Of a DNA stretch of 6,783 nt, positions 1 through 6,332 are shown piece after piece (position 1 is the stretch's first letter; the number at the start of each line of letters is the position of its first letter). Source of the DNA: Burkholderiales bacterium (GTDB lineage: Bacteria; Pseudomonadota; Gammaproteobacteria; Burkholderiales; Casimicrobiaceae). The translations under genes and the position numbers were made by a program. Below the pieces are notes generated by a model. It saw only the letters and a program-made list of their open reading frames with translations. It had not been told where the DNA came from and searched no databases. The DNA lies in assembly GCA_025935435.1 (NCBI GenBank), contig JAICVH010000130.1, positions 1-6,783 on the forward strand. Reading direction: 5' to 3'.

Positions 1-11
1 CGTAGTCGCCG

Positions 12-57
12 TCCGGCTTACCGGCAGCTCCTCGAGGGAAGCTGCCGGCAAGCCGAA
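12..57 (-). terminator. Hairpin downstream of clpA, probable transcription terminator
   Basis: Arms 12-28 and 41-57 are complementary over 17 positions around a 12-base loop (29-40), starting three bases after the clpA stop codon. Read as minus-strand RNA, positions 20/49 and 13/56 form G-U pairs, so the stem is unbroken. Read as plus-strand RNA the same positions are A-C mismatches. This asymmetry says the structure belongs to the clpA transcript. No U-tract follows within the 11 bases left before the window edge, so it could instead be a 3'-end-stabilising hairpin or a terminator of the U-poor type. The structure is seen directly; the terminator role is inferred. Confidence 0.7.
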
Positions 58-60
58 ATG

Positions 61-2328
61 CTAGGCGACTTCGGCTTCCTTGGCAGGCTCCTCGAAGCCG
101 AGCTTGATCTTGTCTTCGTCGCCGATGTCGATCGTGACCTTGCCACCGGTCACGAGCCGGCCGAACAGCAGCTCGTCGGCGAGTGCCTTGCGGATCGTGT
201 CTTGAATGAGCCGCGACATCGGACGCGCGCCCATCTGCGGGTCGAATCCCTTGCGGGCGAGGAATTCGCGGAGCTTCGCCGAAAACGAAGGGTCGACTTT
301 CTTCTCGTGCAACTGCGCTTCGAGTTCGAGCAGGAACTTGTCGACGACGCGCAGGATGATGTCGTGGTCGAGCGAGCCGAACGAGATCGTCGCATCCAGG
401 CGGTTGCGAAACTCGGGCGTGAACATGCGCTTGATCTCGGCCATCTCGTCGCCCGCCATTTTTTCGGTGGCGAAGCCCATCGTCTGACGCGCGAGTTCGC
501 CGGCCCCCGCATTGGTCGTCATGATGATGATGACGTTGCGGAAGTCGGCCTTGCGGCCGTTGTTATCGGTCAGCGTCCCGTGGTCCATCACCTGCAACAG
601 GATGTTGAAGATGTCAGGGTGCGCTTTCTCGATTTCGTCGAGCAGCAGCACGCTGTACGGATGCTTGGTGATGCCCTCGGTAAGCTGACCACCCTGGTCG
701 AATCCCACGTAGCCGGGTGGTGCACCAATCAGGCGCGACACCGCGTGCCGCTCCATGTACTCGGACATGTCGAAGCGCAGCAGCTCGGTGCCGAGGCAGA
801 ACGCAAGCTGACGCGCGACCTCGGTCTTGCCGACGCCGGTCGGTCCGCTGAACAGGAAGTTGCCGATCGGCTTGCGCGGATTGCCGAGGCCCGAGCGCGC
901 CATGCGGATCGCCGAGACGAGCGCGTCGATCGCCTTGTCCTGCCCGAACACGACGTTCTTGAGATCGCGGTCGAGCGTCTTCAACGCGTTGCGGTCGTCC
1001 GAGGAAACGCTCTTGGCGGGGATGCGCGCGATCTTTGCGACGATCTCCTCGACCTCGTTCTTGCCGATCACTTTCTTCTGTCGTGACTTCGGCAGGATTT
1101 TCTGCGCCGCACCGGCCTCGTCGATGACGTCGATCGCCTTGTCGGGCAGGTGACGATCGTTGATGAAGCGCGCCGCGAGCTCGGCGGCCGACGTCAGCGC
1201 CGCTGGCGCGTACTTGACGCCGTGGTGCTGTTCGAACCGCGTCTTCAGGCCTTTCAGGATCTCGATCGTTTCTGCAATCGACGGCTCAGGTACGTCGACC
1301 TTCTGGAAACGGCGGGACAACGCGTGGTCCTTCTCGAAGATCTGCCGGAACTCGCCGTACGTCGTCGCACCGATGCACTTCAGCGCGCCGGTCGACAGCG
1401 CCGGCTTCAGCAGGTTCGACGCGTCGAGCGTGCCGCCGGATGCCGCGCCGGCGCCGATGATCGTGTGAATCTCGTCGATGAAGAGGATCGACTTGGGATT
1501 TTCCGACAGTTGCTTCAGCACCGCTTTCAACCGCTGCTCGAAATCGCCGCGGTATTTCGTTCCGGCCAGGAGCGCGCCCATGTCGAGCGAATAGACCTGG
1601 TATTCCTTCAGCAACTCGGGAACGTCCGCTTCGTTGATGCGGCGTGCGAGGCCTTCCGCGATGGCGGTCTTGCCGACACCCGCTTCGCCGACCAGCAGCG
1701 GGTTGTTCTTGCGGCGGCGGCACAGCACCTGGATGACACGTTCAAGCTCGTGCGCTCGACCGATCAACGGGTCGATCTTGCCGTTGCGCGCCATGGCGTT
1801 CAGGCTCACCGTGTACGCATCGAGCGCGCCTTGCGACTCGGAGCCGCCGTCGCTGTCGTCTTTCGCTTCGGCTGCCTTGTCCTGCTTCTGCTGCGGCGAC
1901 TTGGTGATGCCGTGAGCGATGTAATTGACGACGTCGAGGCGTGTGACGCCGCGCTGGTTCAGGAAATAGACGGCGTGCGATTCCTTCTCGCCGAATACGG
2001 CGACCAGCACGTTCGCACCGGTCACTTCCTTCTTGCCCGACGACTGCACATGCAGGATCGCGCGCTGGATCACGCGCTGGAAACCCTGTGTGGGTTGCGT
2101 GTCGGCATCGGAATGCGCAGCGAGTCGTGGCGTGTGCTCGTTGATGAAATCGGTAAGCACGCCACGCAATTCGTCGAGGTCGACGCCGCAGGCCTTGAGC
2201 ACTTCCGCGGCGGACGGGTTGTCGAGCATCGCGAGCAGCAGGTGCTCGACGGTGATGAATTCGTGCTGCTTCTGCCGCGCTTCGACAAAAGCCATGTGGA
2301 GAGAGACTTCGAGTTCCTGGGCAATCAT
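61..2328 (-). CDS. clpA: ATP-dependent Clp protease ATP-binding subunit ClpA
   Basis: A 755-residue AAA+ unfoldase, close to the usual ClpA length. It forms a hexamer on ClpP, unfolds substrates (N-degron substrates via ClpS) and threads them into the protease in the cytoplasm. The N-domain covers about residues 1-140 with the typical [14 protein letters not shown] opening, followed by a charged Gln/Lys/Asp/Ser-rich linker at about 141-168. D1 has Walker A GEAGVGKT at 214-221, Walker B ILFIDEIH at 281-288, pore-loop Tyr259 in KYRG and arginines R339/R340 at the finger position. D2 has Walker A GPTGVGKT at 495-502, pore-loop Tyr540 in GYVG, Walker B at 561-566 (LLLDEI) and sensor-2 GARP at 700-703. 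There is no ClpB/ClpC-type middle domain, which supports ClpA. The ClpP-contacting loop reads MGF at 617-619 where IGL/IGF is usual. The start is supported by AAGGA at 2335-2339, six bases upstream. The gene lies 85 bases after clpS and is probably cotranscribed with it. The C-terminus is an acidic tail ending in EAEVA. Confidence 0.97.
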   Translation of the reverse strand: MIAQELEVSLHMAFVEARQKQHEFITVEHLLLAMLDNPSAAEVLKACGVDLDELRGVLTDFINEHTPRLAAHSDADTQPTQGFQRVIQRAILHVQSSGKKEVTGANVLVAVFGEKESHAVYFLNQRGVTRLDVVNYIAHGITKSPQQKQDKAAEAKDDSDGGSESQGALDAYTVSLNAMARNGKIDPLIGRAHELERVIQVLCRRRKNNPLLVGEAGVGKTAIAEGLARRINEADVPELLKEYQVYSLDMGALLAGTKYRGDFEQRLKAVLKQLSENPKSILFIDEIHTIIGAGAASGGTLDASNLLKPALSTGALKCIGATTYGEFRQIFEKDHALSRRFQKVDVPEPSIAETIEILKGLKTRFEQHHGVKYAPAALTSAAELAARFINDRHLPDKAIDVIDEAGAAQKILPKSRQKKVIGKNEVEEIVAKIARIPAKSVSSDDRNALKTLDRDLKNVVFGQDKAIDALVSAIRMARSGLGNPRKPIGNFLFSGPTGVGKTEVARQLAFCLGTELLRFDMSEYMERHAVSRLIGAPPGYVGFDQGGQLTEGITKHPYSVLLLDEIEKAHPDIFNILLQVMDHGTLTDNNGRKADFRNVIIIMTTNAGAGELARQTMGFATEKMAGDEMAEIKRMFTPEFRNRLDATISFGSLDHDIILRVVDKFLLELEAQLHEKKVDPSFSAKLREFLARKGFDPQMGARPMSRLIQDTIRKALADELLFGRLVTGGKVTIDIGDEDKIKLGFEEPAKEAEVA

Positions 2329-2352
2329 GGTGCTTCCTTGACTTCAACACCC

Positions 2353-2373
2353 CGCCGGAAACCATTCCCGGCG
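2353..2373 (-). other. GC-rich hairpin in the clpS-clpA spacer
   Basis: On the minus strand the spacer holds an 8-base-pair stem (six G-C pairs, one G-U and one A-T) with a 5-base loop. A competing arm (CCGGCGG on the plus strand at 2377-2383) could pair with the 2352-2358 side instead. No U-tract follows, so it is not a typical terminator. It ends 13 bases before the clpA Shine-Dalgarno. It may act as an mRNA-processing or stability element that sets the ClpS:ClpA ratio, or it may be chance pairing in GC-rich DNA. Confidence 0.4.
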
Positions 2374-2413
2374 CGGCCGGCGGCATTCGCTTGGCCGCCC
2401 ACTGCTTTAACGC

Positions 2414-2722
2414 TCAAGTCTCCTCCATCGTGCACTGCAACGGATGCTGATGCTTGCGCGCGAGATCGATGACCTGATCGACCTTGGTCGTTGCAACCTC
2501 TCGCGTATACGTACCACAGACTCCCATTCCCTCGCGGTGGACCTGCAGCATTACTTGCGTCGCCTTTTCACGAGTCATGCTGAACACAGTTTGGAGCACG
2601 ATGACGACAAAGTCCATCGGTGTGTAGTCGTCGTTCAGCAGGACGACCTTGTATAGCGGCGGCGGCTTGGTTCGCGTCCGTTCCGCCTCGAGCACGCTGC
2701 CGTGCTGCTCCTGGTTCGACAT
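2414..2722 (-). CDS. clpS: ATP-dependent Clp protease adaptor protein ClpS
   Basis: A 102-residue protein of standard ClpS length. ClpS binds destabilising N-terminal residues (Leu, Phe, Tyr, Trp) and delivers those proteins to the ClpA N-domain. After a non-conserved tail (about 1-18) comes the core [19 protein letters not shown] at 21-39, with the pocket residues N30, D31, T34 and P35, the gatekeeper Met36 (E. coli Met40) and His62 in the VHREG segment. [11 protein letters not shown] at 67-77 and HPLQC at 93-97 are also family hallmarks. The start is forced: an in-frame stop sits nine codons upstream (2747-2749) with no other ATG, GTG or TTG between. No Shine-Dalgarno is visible in front of the ATG. 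It is first in the clpS-clpA pair; clpA follows after 85 bases. Confidence 0.96.
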   Translation of the reverse strand: MSNQEQHGSVLEAERTRTKPPPLYKVVLLNDDYTPMDFVVIVLQTVFSMTREKATQVMLQVHREGMGVCGTYTREVATTKVDQVIDLARKHQHPLQCTMEET

Positions 2723-2748
2723 CGCGTCGCGTTGGCTAGGTGGGGTTC

Positions 2749-2777
2749 ATGTTTGACGATTGCAACATATTTTTCAA
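2749..2777 (-). promoter_or_regulatory. Candidate sigma-70 type promoter for clpS-clpA
   Basis: On the minus strand TTGAAA (2772-2777) resembles the -35 box TTGACA with one mismatch. A 17-base spacer leads to AAACAT (2749-2754), a poor -10 with three matches. It lies in the only AT-rich patch of the icd-clpS gap and would give a leader of about 20 bases. The weak -10 keeps this tentative; readthrough from icd is the alternative. Confidence 0.35.
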
Positions 2778-2942
2778 GTGGAAAGCCGATGGACGGGTCG
2801 CGCCTTGACGTCGCGTGGCGGCGCCGCGTACAAGGATGTCGATGCGCGTCCTACCCGGGGACGGCGGCGCCGGCGCTGCGTGCGCAACTTTTACACTCCG
2901 GGGGGCCGCGCCGCGTTTGGTGCTAAGACAGCGAGGCCTCGG

Positions 2943-2964
2943 AAAAAAGTTTCGCGACGGCGCG
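2943..2964 (-). terminator. Weak terminator candidate after icd
   Basis: On the minus strand a 4-base-pair CGCG/CGCG stem with a 4-base loop (2953-2964) begins one base after the icd stop codon. It is followed by AAAC and then a run of six T (plus-strand A's at 2943-2948). The U-tract is good but the stem is short and separated from it by four bases, so at best this is a leaky terminator. It would allow partial readthrough into clpS-clpA. Confidence 0.3.
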
Positions 2965-2965
2965 C

Positions 2966-4222
2966 CTAGCCCATTCGTTCGATCATCGCTGCGCCGAAAC
3001 CCGAGCAACTCACCTGCTTCGCCCCGGGCATCAGTCGGGCGAAATCGTACGTCACGACCTTGTCGGTGATCGCCTTCTCCAGGCTCGACGTGATCAGCGC
3101 CGCCGCTTCCGGCCAGCCCATGTGCACGAGCATCATCTCGGCGGACAGGATCTCGGAGCCCGGATTCACGTAATCCTTGCCCGCGTATTTCGGCGCCGTG
3201 CCGTGCGTGGCCTCGAACATCGCGACCGAGTCGGACAGGTTCGCGCCCGGCGCGATGCCGATGCCCCCGACCTGCGCCGCCAGGGCGTCCGAGATGTAGT
3301 CGCCGTTCAGGTTGAGCGTTGCGATGACGTCGTACTCCGCAGGGCGAAGCAGGATCTGTTGCAAAAACGCATCGGCGATCACGTCCTTCACCACGATGTC
3401 GCGCCCGCTCTTCGGATTGCGGAACGAGCACCAGGGGCCGCCGTCGATCTCCTTCGCGCCGAATTCGCGTTGTGCAAGCGCATAGCCCCAGTCGCGGAAT
3501 GCCCCTTCGGTGAACTTCATGATGTTGCCCTTGTGCACGAGCGACACCGAGCGCCGATCGTTGTCGATCGCGTACTGGATCGCCTTTCGCACCAGCCGAT
3601 CGGTGCCTTCGCGCGAGACCGGCTTGACGCCGATGCCCGATGTCTCGGGAAAGCGGATTTTCCGCACGCCCATCTCGTCGATGAGGAACCGGATCAGCTT
3701 CTTGGCCTCCGCCGATCCTTCGGCCCACTCGATACCGGCGTAGATGTCTTCCGAGTTTTCCCGGAAGATCACCATGTCGGTCTTCTCCGGCTCCTTGACC
3801 GGGGACGGCACACCCTTGAAGTAGCGCACGGGACGCAGGCAGACGTACAGGTCGAGCTGTTGGCGCAACGCCACGTTCAGCGAACGAATGCCGCCGCCCA
3901 CCGGCGTCGTCAGCGGACCTTTGATGGACACGACAAAGTCGCGCAGGATTGCGAGCGTCTCGTCCGGCAGCCATACGTCCGCACCGTACACACGGGTCGA
4001 TTTCTCGCCCGCATAGATCTCCATCCAGTGGATCCTGCGCTTGCCGCCATACGCCTTCGCGACCGCGGCGTCGACGACCTTGATCATCACGGGCGTGATG
4101 TCGACGCCAGTGCCATCGCCCTCGATGTACGGGATGATCGGATTGGTCGGGACTTCCAGGCTGAAGTCGGGCTTGACGGTGATCTTCGCGCCGCCGGTCG
4201 GCACCTTCACGTGCTGATACAT
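2966..4222 (-). CDS. icd: NADP-dependent isocitrate dehydrogenase
   Basis: A 418-residue homodimeric TCA-cycle enzyme that oxidatively decarboxylates isocitrate to 2-oxoglutarate, making NADPH. It aligns almost collinearly with E. coli Icd (416 residues), offset by one. Isocitrate-binding residues are S114, N116, R120, R130 and R154 (segments RSLNVALRQ and CLRPVRY), with catalytic Y161 and K231. Metal-binding Asp are D284, D308 and D312 (VIADAFLQQ and [11 protein letters not shown]). The cofactor site HGTAPKYAG at 340-348, with K345/Y346, N353, Y392 and R396, is the NADP-specific pattern, not the NAD type. S114 is equivalent to the serine phosphorylated by AceK in enteric bacteria, so that control is possible if aceK exists. 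The start has AGGAG at 4228-4232, five bases upstream. The gene is transcribed divergently from pcnB and lies upstream of clpS in the same direction. The reading frame is intact with no missing key residue. Confidence 0.97.
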   Translation of the reverse strand: MYQHVKVPTGGAKITVKPDFSLEVPTNPIIPYIEGDGTGVDITPVMIKVVDAAVAKAYGGKRRIHWMEIYAGEKSTRVYGADVWLPDETLAILRDFVVSIKGPLTTPVGGGIRSLNVALRQQLDLYVCLRPVRYFKGVPSPVKEPEKTDMVIFRENSEDIYAGIEWAEGSAEAKKLIRFLIDEMGVRKIRFPETSGIGVKPVSREGTDRLVRKAIQYAIDNDRRSVSLVHKGNIMKFTEGAFRDWGYALAQREFGAKEIDGGPWCSFRNPKSGRDIVVKDVIADAFLQQILLRPAEYDVIATLNLNGDYISDALAAQVGGIGIAPGANLSDSVAMFEATHGTAPKYAGKDYVNPGSEILSAEMMLVHMGWPEAAALITSSLEKAITDKVVTYDFARLMPGAKQVSCSGFGAAMIERMG

Positions 4223-4241
4223 GGAATCTCCTGGCAGGAAT

Positions 4242-4271
4242 GCTGGTGCGGTGCGCGCCAGCGCCGGCGCG
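4242..4271 (-). other. Two mutually exclusive hairpins in the icd leader
   Basis: A 6-base-pair stem pairs 4254-4259 with 4266-4271. A second stem pairs 4242-4246 with 4258-4262 and continues inward with 4248-4250/4254-4256. The two share 4254-4262 and cannot coexist. Both lie upstream of the icd Shine-Dalgarno (4228-4232) and do not cover it. They are seen in the sequence, but short GC stems arise often by chance in DNA of this composition. Confidence 0.25.
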
Positions 4272-4287
4272 TCCCGCGAAACTCGTC

Positions 4288-4293
4288 ATTATG
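4288..4293 (-). promoter_or_regulatory. Candidate -10 element for icd
   Basis: CATAAT on the minus strand matches TATAAT at five of six positions and would place transcription start near 4281, giving a leader of about 60 bases. No convincing -35 lies 16-18 bases upstream, so the promoter may be activator-dependent, or the match may be accidental. Confidence 0.35.
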
Positions 4294-4367
4294 CGCGATG
4301 GCCTGCGCCGCTTCCCCGAGGCATAGCACCTGCGGCGCATGGTCGGCGACGCCGAATTCGACCGGGC

Positions 4368-4373
4368 TAAAAT
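4368..4373 (+). promoter_or_regulatory. Candidate -10 element for the pcnB-folK-kinase operon
   Basis: TAAAAT within GGGCTAAAATTCG matches the sigma-70 -10 consensus at five of six positions and stands out in otherwise GC-rich DNA. No good -35 is visible at 4344-4351. Transcription would begin near 4380, about 64 bases before the ATG at 4444 and well after the more distal in-frame ATG at 4339. The leader 4374-4443 is strongly pyrimidine-rich and has no Shine-Dalgarno. Confidence 0.5.
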
Positions 4374-4443
4374 TCGCCCCGACTCGCCTTCTTTCCCGAC
4401 CGCCTGCCCCACCACGCCGATTGCCCGACCGCGCTTCCCGCCG

Positions 4444-5793
4444 ATGATTCGCCGCCTGCTCGCCCGCCTGCTGCCGGGGTTGCCGACGTCGACACCGCGG
4501 ATCTACCCACCGGATCGTCACCCGGTGCGGCGCGAGCAGCTTTCCTCGGCCGCGCGCACGGTGACGCGGCGGTTGCAGGACGAAGGCTTCAAGGCGTTCA
4601 TCGTCGGCGGGGCGGTTCGTGACCTGCTGCTCGGTATCGAGCCGAAGGACTTCGATCTCGCGACCGATGCAACGCCTGAACAGGTCAAGCCGCTGTTCCG
4701 GCGTGCGTTCATCATCGGGCGCCGCTTCCGCCTCGTGCACGTTCACGTCGGCAACGATGTCATCGAAGTGTCGACGTTCCGGGCCGCGCAGGCGGGGAAC
4801 GACACGACCGACGAGCACGGCCGGTTGCTGTCGGACAACGTCTACGGCACACAGGCCGAAGACGCGATGCGCCGTGACTTCACGATCAACGCGCTCTACT
4901 TCGATCCCGCGACCGAGACGATCTGGGACTACGTCGGCGGCGTGGTGGACATCCGCGCGCGCCGTCTGAAGCTCATCGGACCGCCGGTCACGCGCTATCG
5001 GGAGGACCCGGTGCGCATGCTTCGAGCCGTGCGCCTCGCGGCGAAGCTTGGGCTTGCCATCGACCGCCGAACGGAGGAGCCGATCAACCGGCTCGCCTCG
5101 CTGATGGCCAACGTGCCGCCCGCGCGGCTGTTCGACGAAATGCAGAAACTGCTGCTTTCGGGGCACGCCGCAGAGACGCTGCGAAGTCTCCGGGCACATG
5201 GGCTGTCGCACGGACTGCTGCCGCTGCTCGACGTGATTCTCGAGCAGCCGCTCGGACACAAATTCATCGATGCGGCGCTTGCCGGCACCGACGCGCGCGT
5301 ACGCGCGGACAAGGGCGTGTCGCCGGCGTTCCTGTTTGCGACGCTTCTGTGGCACGAAGTGCTCGTGACCTGGAACGCGGCGAAAGAGCGCGGCGAGCGA
5401 CCGCTGCCGGCGCTGTTCGACGCCATGGACAAGGTACTGGAAGCGCAAGCGCAGCGAATTGCTATCCCCCGCCGCTTCGAAGCGACGATCAAGGAGATCT
5501 GGTCGCTGCAGCCTCGCTTCGAGCAGCGCGCGGGCACGCGGCCGGCCCGGCTGCTCGAGCATCCGCGCTTTCGTGCCGCGTACGATTTTCTGGCGCTGCG
5601 CGCCGAAAGCGGCGAGGCTCCGCGCGAACTCGTCGACTGGTGGACCCGCTTCCAGGAGGCCACGCCCGAGGAACGCGAGGCCATGCTGCGGCCCGATGAA
5701 GCCCCGAGGAAGCGCCGCCGTTCGCGCAGCCGCAATCGCAAGCGGCACAGCGAATCGACCGGTGAAGGCGCCGCGGCCGCCGGCGACGAATGA
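4444..5793 (+). CDS. pcnB: Poly(A) polymerase I
   Basis: A 449-residue class II nucleotidyltransferase that adds 3' poly(A) tails to RNA, promoting its decay. The catalytic head has the signature FIVGGAVRDLLLG (52-64), metal-binding D69 and D71 in KDFDLATDATPEQV, and E108 in VIEVSTFR as the likely third carboxylate. LFRRAFIIGRRFRLVHV (84-100) is the PcnB-type version that separates it from CCA-adding enzymes, and RRDFTINALYFD (143-154) and YREDPVRMLRAVRLAAKLG (185-203) follow. The C-terminus is a very basic Arg/Ser-rich tail (422-434), a likely RNA contact. The frame is open from an ATG at 4339 (484 residues), but the extra 35 residues are Pro-rich, unlike the family, and include the candidate -10. 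ATG 4444 begins the usual MIRRLLARLL-type opening, so I chose it. No clear Shine-Dalgarno is present. The stop overlaps the folK start by four bases. Confidence 0.93.
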   Translation: MIRRLLARLLPGLPTSTPRIYPPDRHPVRREQLSSAARTVTRRLQDEGFKAFIVGGAVRDLLLGIEPKDFDLATDATPEQVKPLFRRAFIIGRRFRLVHVHVGNDVIEVSTFRAAQAGNDTTDEHGRLLSDNVYGTQAEDAMRRDFTINALYFDPATETIWDYVGGVVDIRARRLKLIGPPVTRYREDPVRMLRAVRLAAKLGLAIDRRTEEPINRLASLMANVPPARLFDEMQKLLLSGHAAETLRSLRAHGLSHGLLPLLDVILEQPLGHKFIDAALAGTDARVRADKGVSPAFLFATLLWHEVLVTWNAAKERGERPLPALFDAMDKVLEAQAQRIAIPRRFEATIKEIWSLQPRFEQRAGTRPARLLEHPRFRAAYDFLALRAESGEAPRELVDWWTRFQEATPEEREAMLRPDEAPRKRRRSRSRNRKRHSESTGEGAAAAGDE

Positions 5794-6332
5794 CGCGGAT
5801 GCCGGTGTCCGCCTACGTCGGCCTCGGCAGCAACCTCGCGCATCCGCGACGGCAAGTCGCGAAAGCACTCGCGACGCTCGACGGTGTCGACGGCATACGC
5901 GTCGTTGCCGCTTCGCCGAATTACGTCACCGCGCCCGTGGGCGGAAGCCCGCAACCCGACTACGTGAATGCGGTCGCGTTGCTGCACACGACGCTCGCGC
6001 CGCGCGCGCTGCTTGCACGGCTGCAGCGTATCGAGCGGCGGCAGCATCGGCGGCGAGACGCGCACACGCCGCGCAATGCGCCGCGAACACTCGATCTCGA
6101 CTTGCTACTATACGGCGCGCGTCGTATCCGCGTGCCGGGATTGACCGTTCCGCATCCGCGCATGCACGAACGCGCATTCGTGCTGAAGCCGTTGACCGAC
6201 CTCGTGCCCACGGTCACGATACCCGGCCGCGGCCTCGCCGCCCGTTATCTTAAGCACGTGCGCGCGCAGCGCATTCGTCGCACACGAAGCGCTCGCAGCG
6301 CCACCCGATCGATCACATCCCACGTCGCATGA
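5790..6332 (+). CDS. folK: 2-amino-4-hydroxy-6-hydroxymethyldihydropteridine pyrophosphokinase (HPPK)
   Basis: A 180-residue HPPK, slightly longer than the usual 160 or so. It transfers pyrophosphate from ATP to 6-hydroxymethyl-7,8-dihydropterin, the step before dihydropteroate synthase in folate synthesis. Visible motifs are YVGLGSNL (9-16), DYVNAV (57-62), and the signature RNAPRTLDLDLLLYG (95-109), whose D102 and D104 bind Mg. The PHPRMHERAFVLKPLTDL block follows at 121-138. The segment before the signature (82-94) is Arg-rich, about three residues longer than I expect, and lacks the usual Phe-Gly before the conserved Arg. The C-terminal 25 or so residues are a basic Arg/Ser tail without recognised function. 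The ATG at 5790 lies inside the pcnB stop (ATGA overlap), which supports coupled translation. An in-frame ATG at 5799 would begin MPVSAYVG and is the alternative. The next gene also starts on an ATGA overlap. Confidence 0.95.
   Translation: MTRMPVSAYVGLGSNLAHPRRQVAKALATLDGVDGIRVVAASPNYVTAPVGGSPQPDYVNAVALLHTTLAPRALLARLQRIERRQHRRRDAHTPRNAPRTLDLDLLLYGARRIRVPGLTVPHPRMHERAFVLKPLTDLVPTVTIPGRGLAARYLKHVRAQRIRRTRSARSATRSITSHVA

Larger units (their letters stand above)
2723..2965. other. icd-clpS intergenic region, no convincing gene
   Basis: A 243-base gap. It contains the candidate clpS promoter near 2749-2777, a weak terminator candidate just after icd, and several short GC palindromes (such as GCGCCGGCGC at 2866-2875 and CGAGGCCTCG at 2933-2942). 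Open frames that cross it have no recognisable protein family and no start with a ribosome site. A cold-shock protein gene, which lies beside clpS in some proteobacteria, is not present here. Confidence 0.6.

Noticed and set aside
1150..2472. Long plus-strand open frame opposite clpA (440 codons), with another at 58-1086
   Set aside because: The translation is Arg/Val/Asp-rich with no recognisable domain, and it lies entirely antisense to a conserved clpA. Long antisense frames are expected with GC-rich codon use.
2861..2893. Possible plus-strand terminator (GCGC stem followed by TTTT)
   Set aside because: The stem is only four base pairs and no plus-strand gene ends nearby.
2760..2969. Small plus-strand open frames in the icd-clpS gap
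   Set aside because: No ribosome site, no recognised family, and an Arg-rich composition typical of noncoding GC-rich DNA.
2736..4415. Minus-strand open frame overlapping icd in another frame (559 codons)
   Set aside because: The translation is low-complexity Arg/Gly/Ala/Asp; icd in the other frame is full-length and conserved.
3122..4447. Plus-strand open frame opposite icd (441 codons)
   Set aside because: Antisense to an intact, highly conserved icd; the composition (His/Arg/Asp/Val) is that of a shadow frame and no start signal is seen.
4207..5868. Minus-strand open frame opposite pcnB (553 codons)
   Set aside because: Longer than pcnB itself, but without family motifs and very Arg-rich; pcnB has all its catalytic motifs on the other strand.
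6105..6114. TACTATAC inside folK, resembling a -10 box
   Set aside because: It encodes the conserved LLLYG of the HPPK signature, has no -35 at a suitable distance, and the downstream gene is already coupled by an ATGA overlap.
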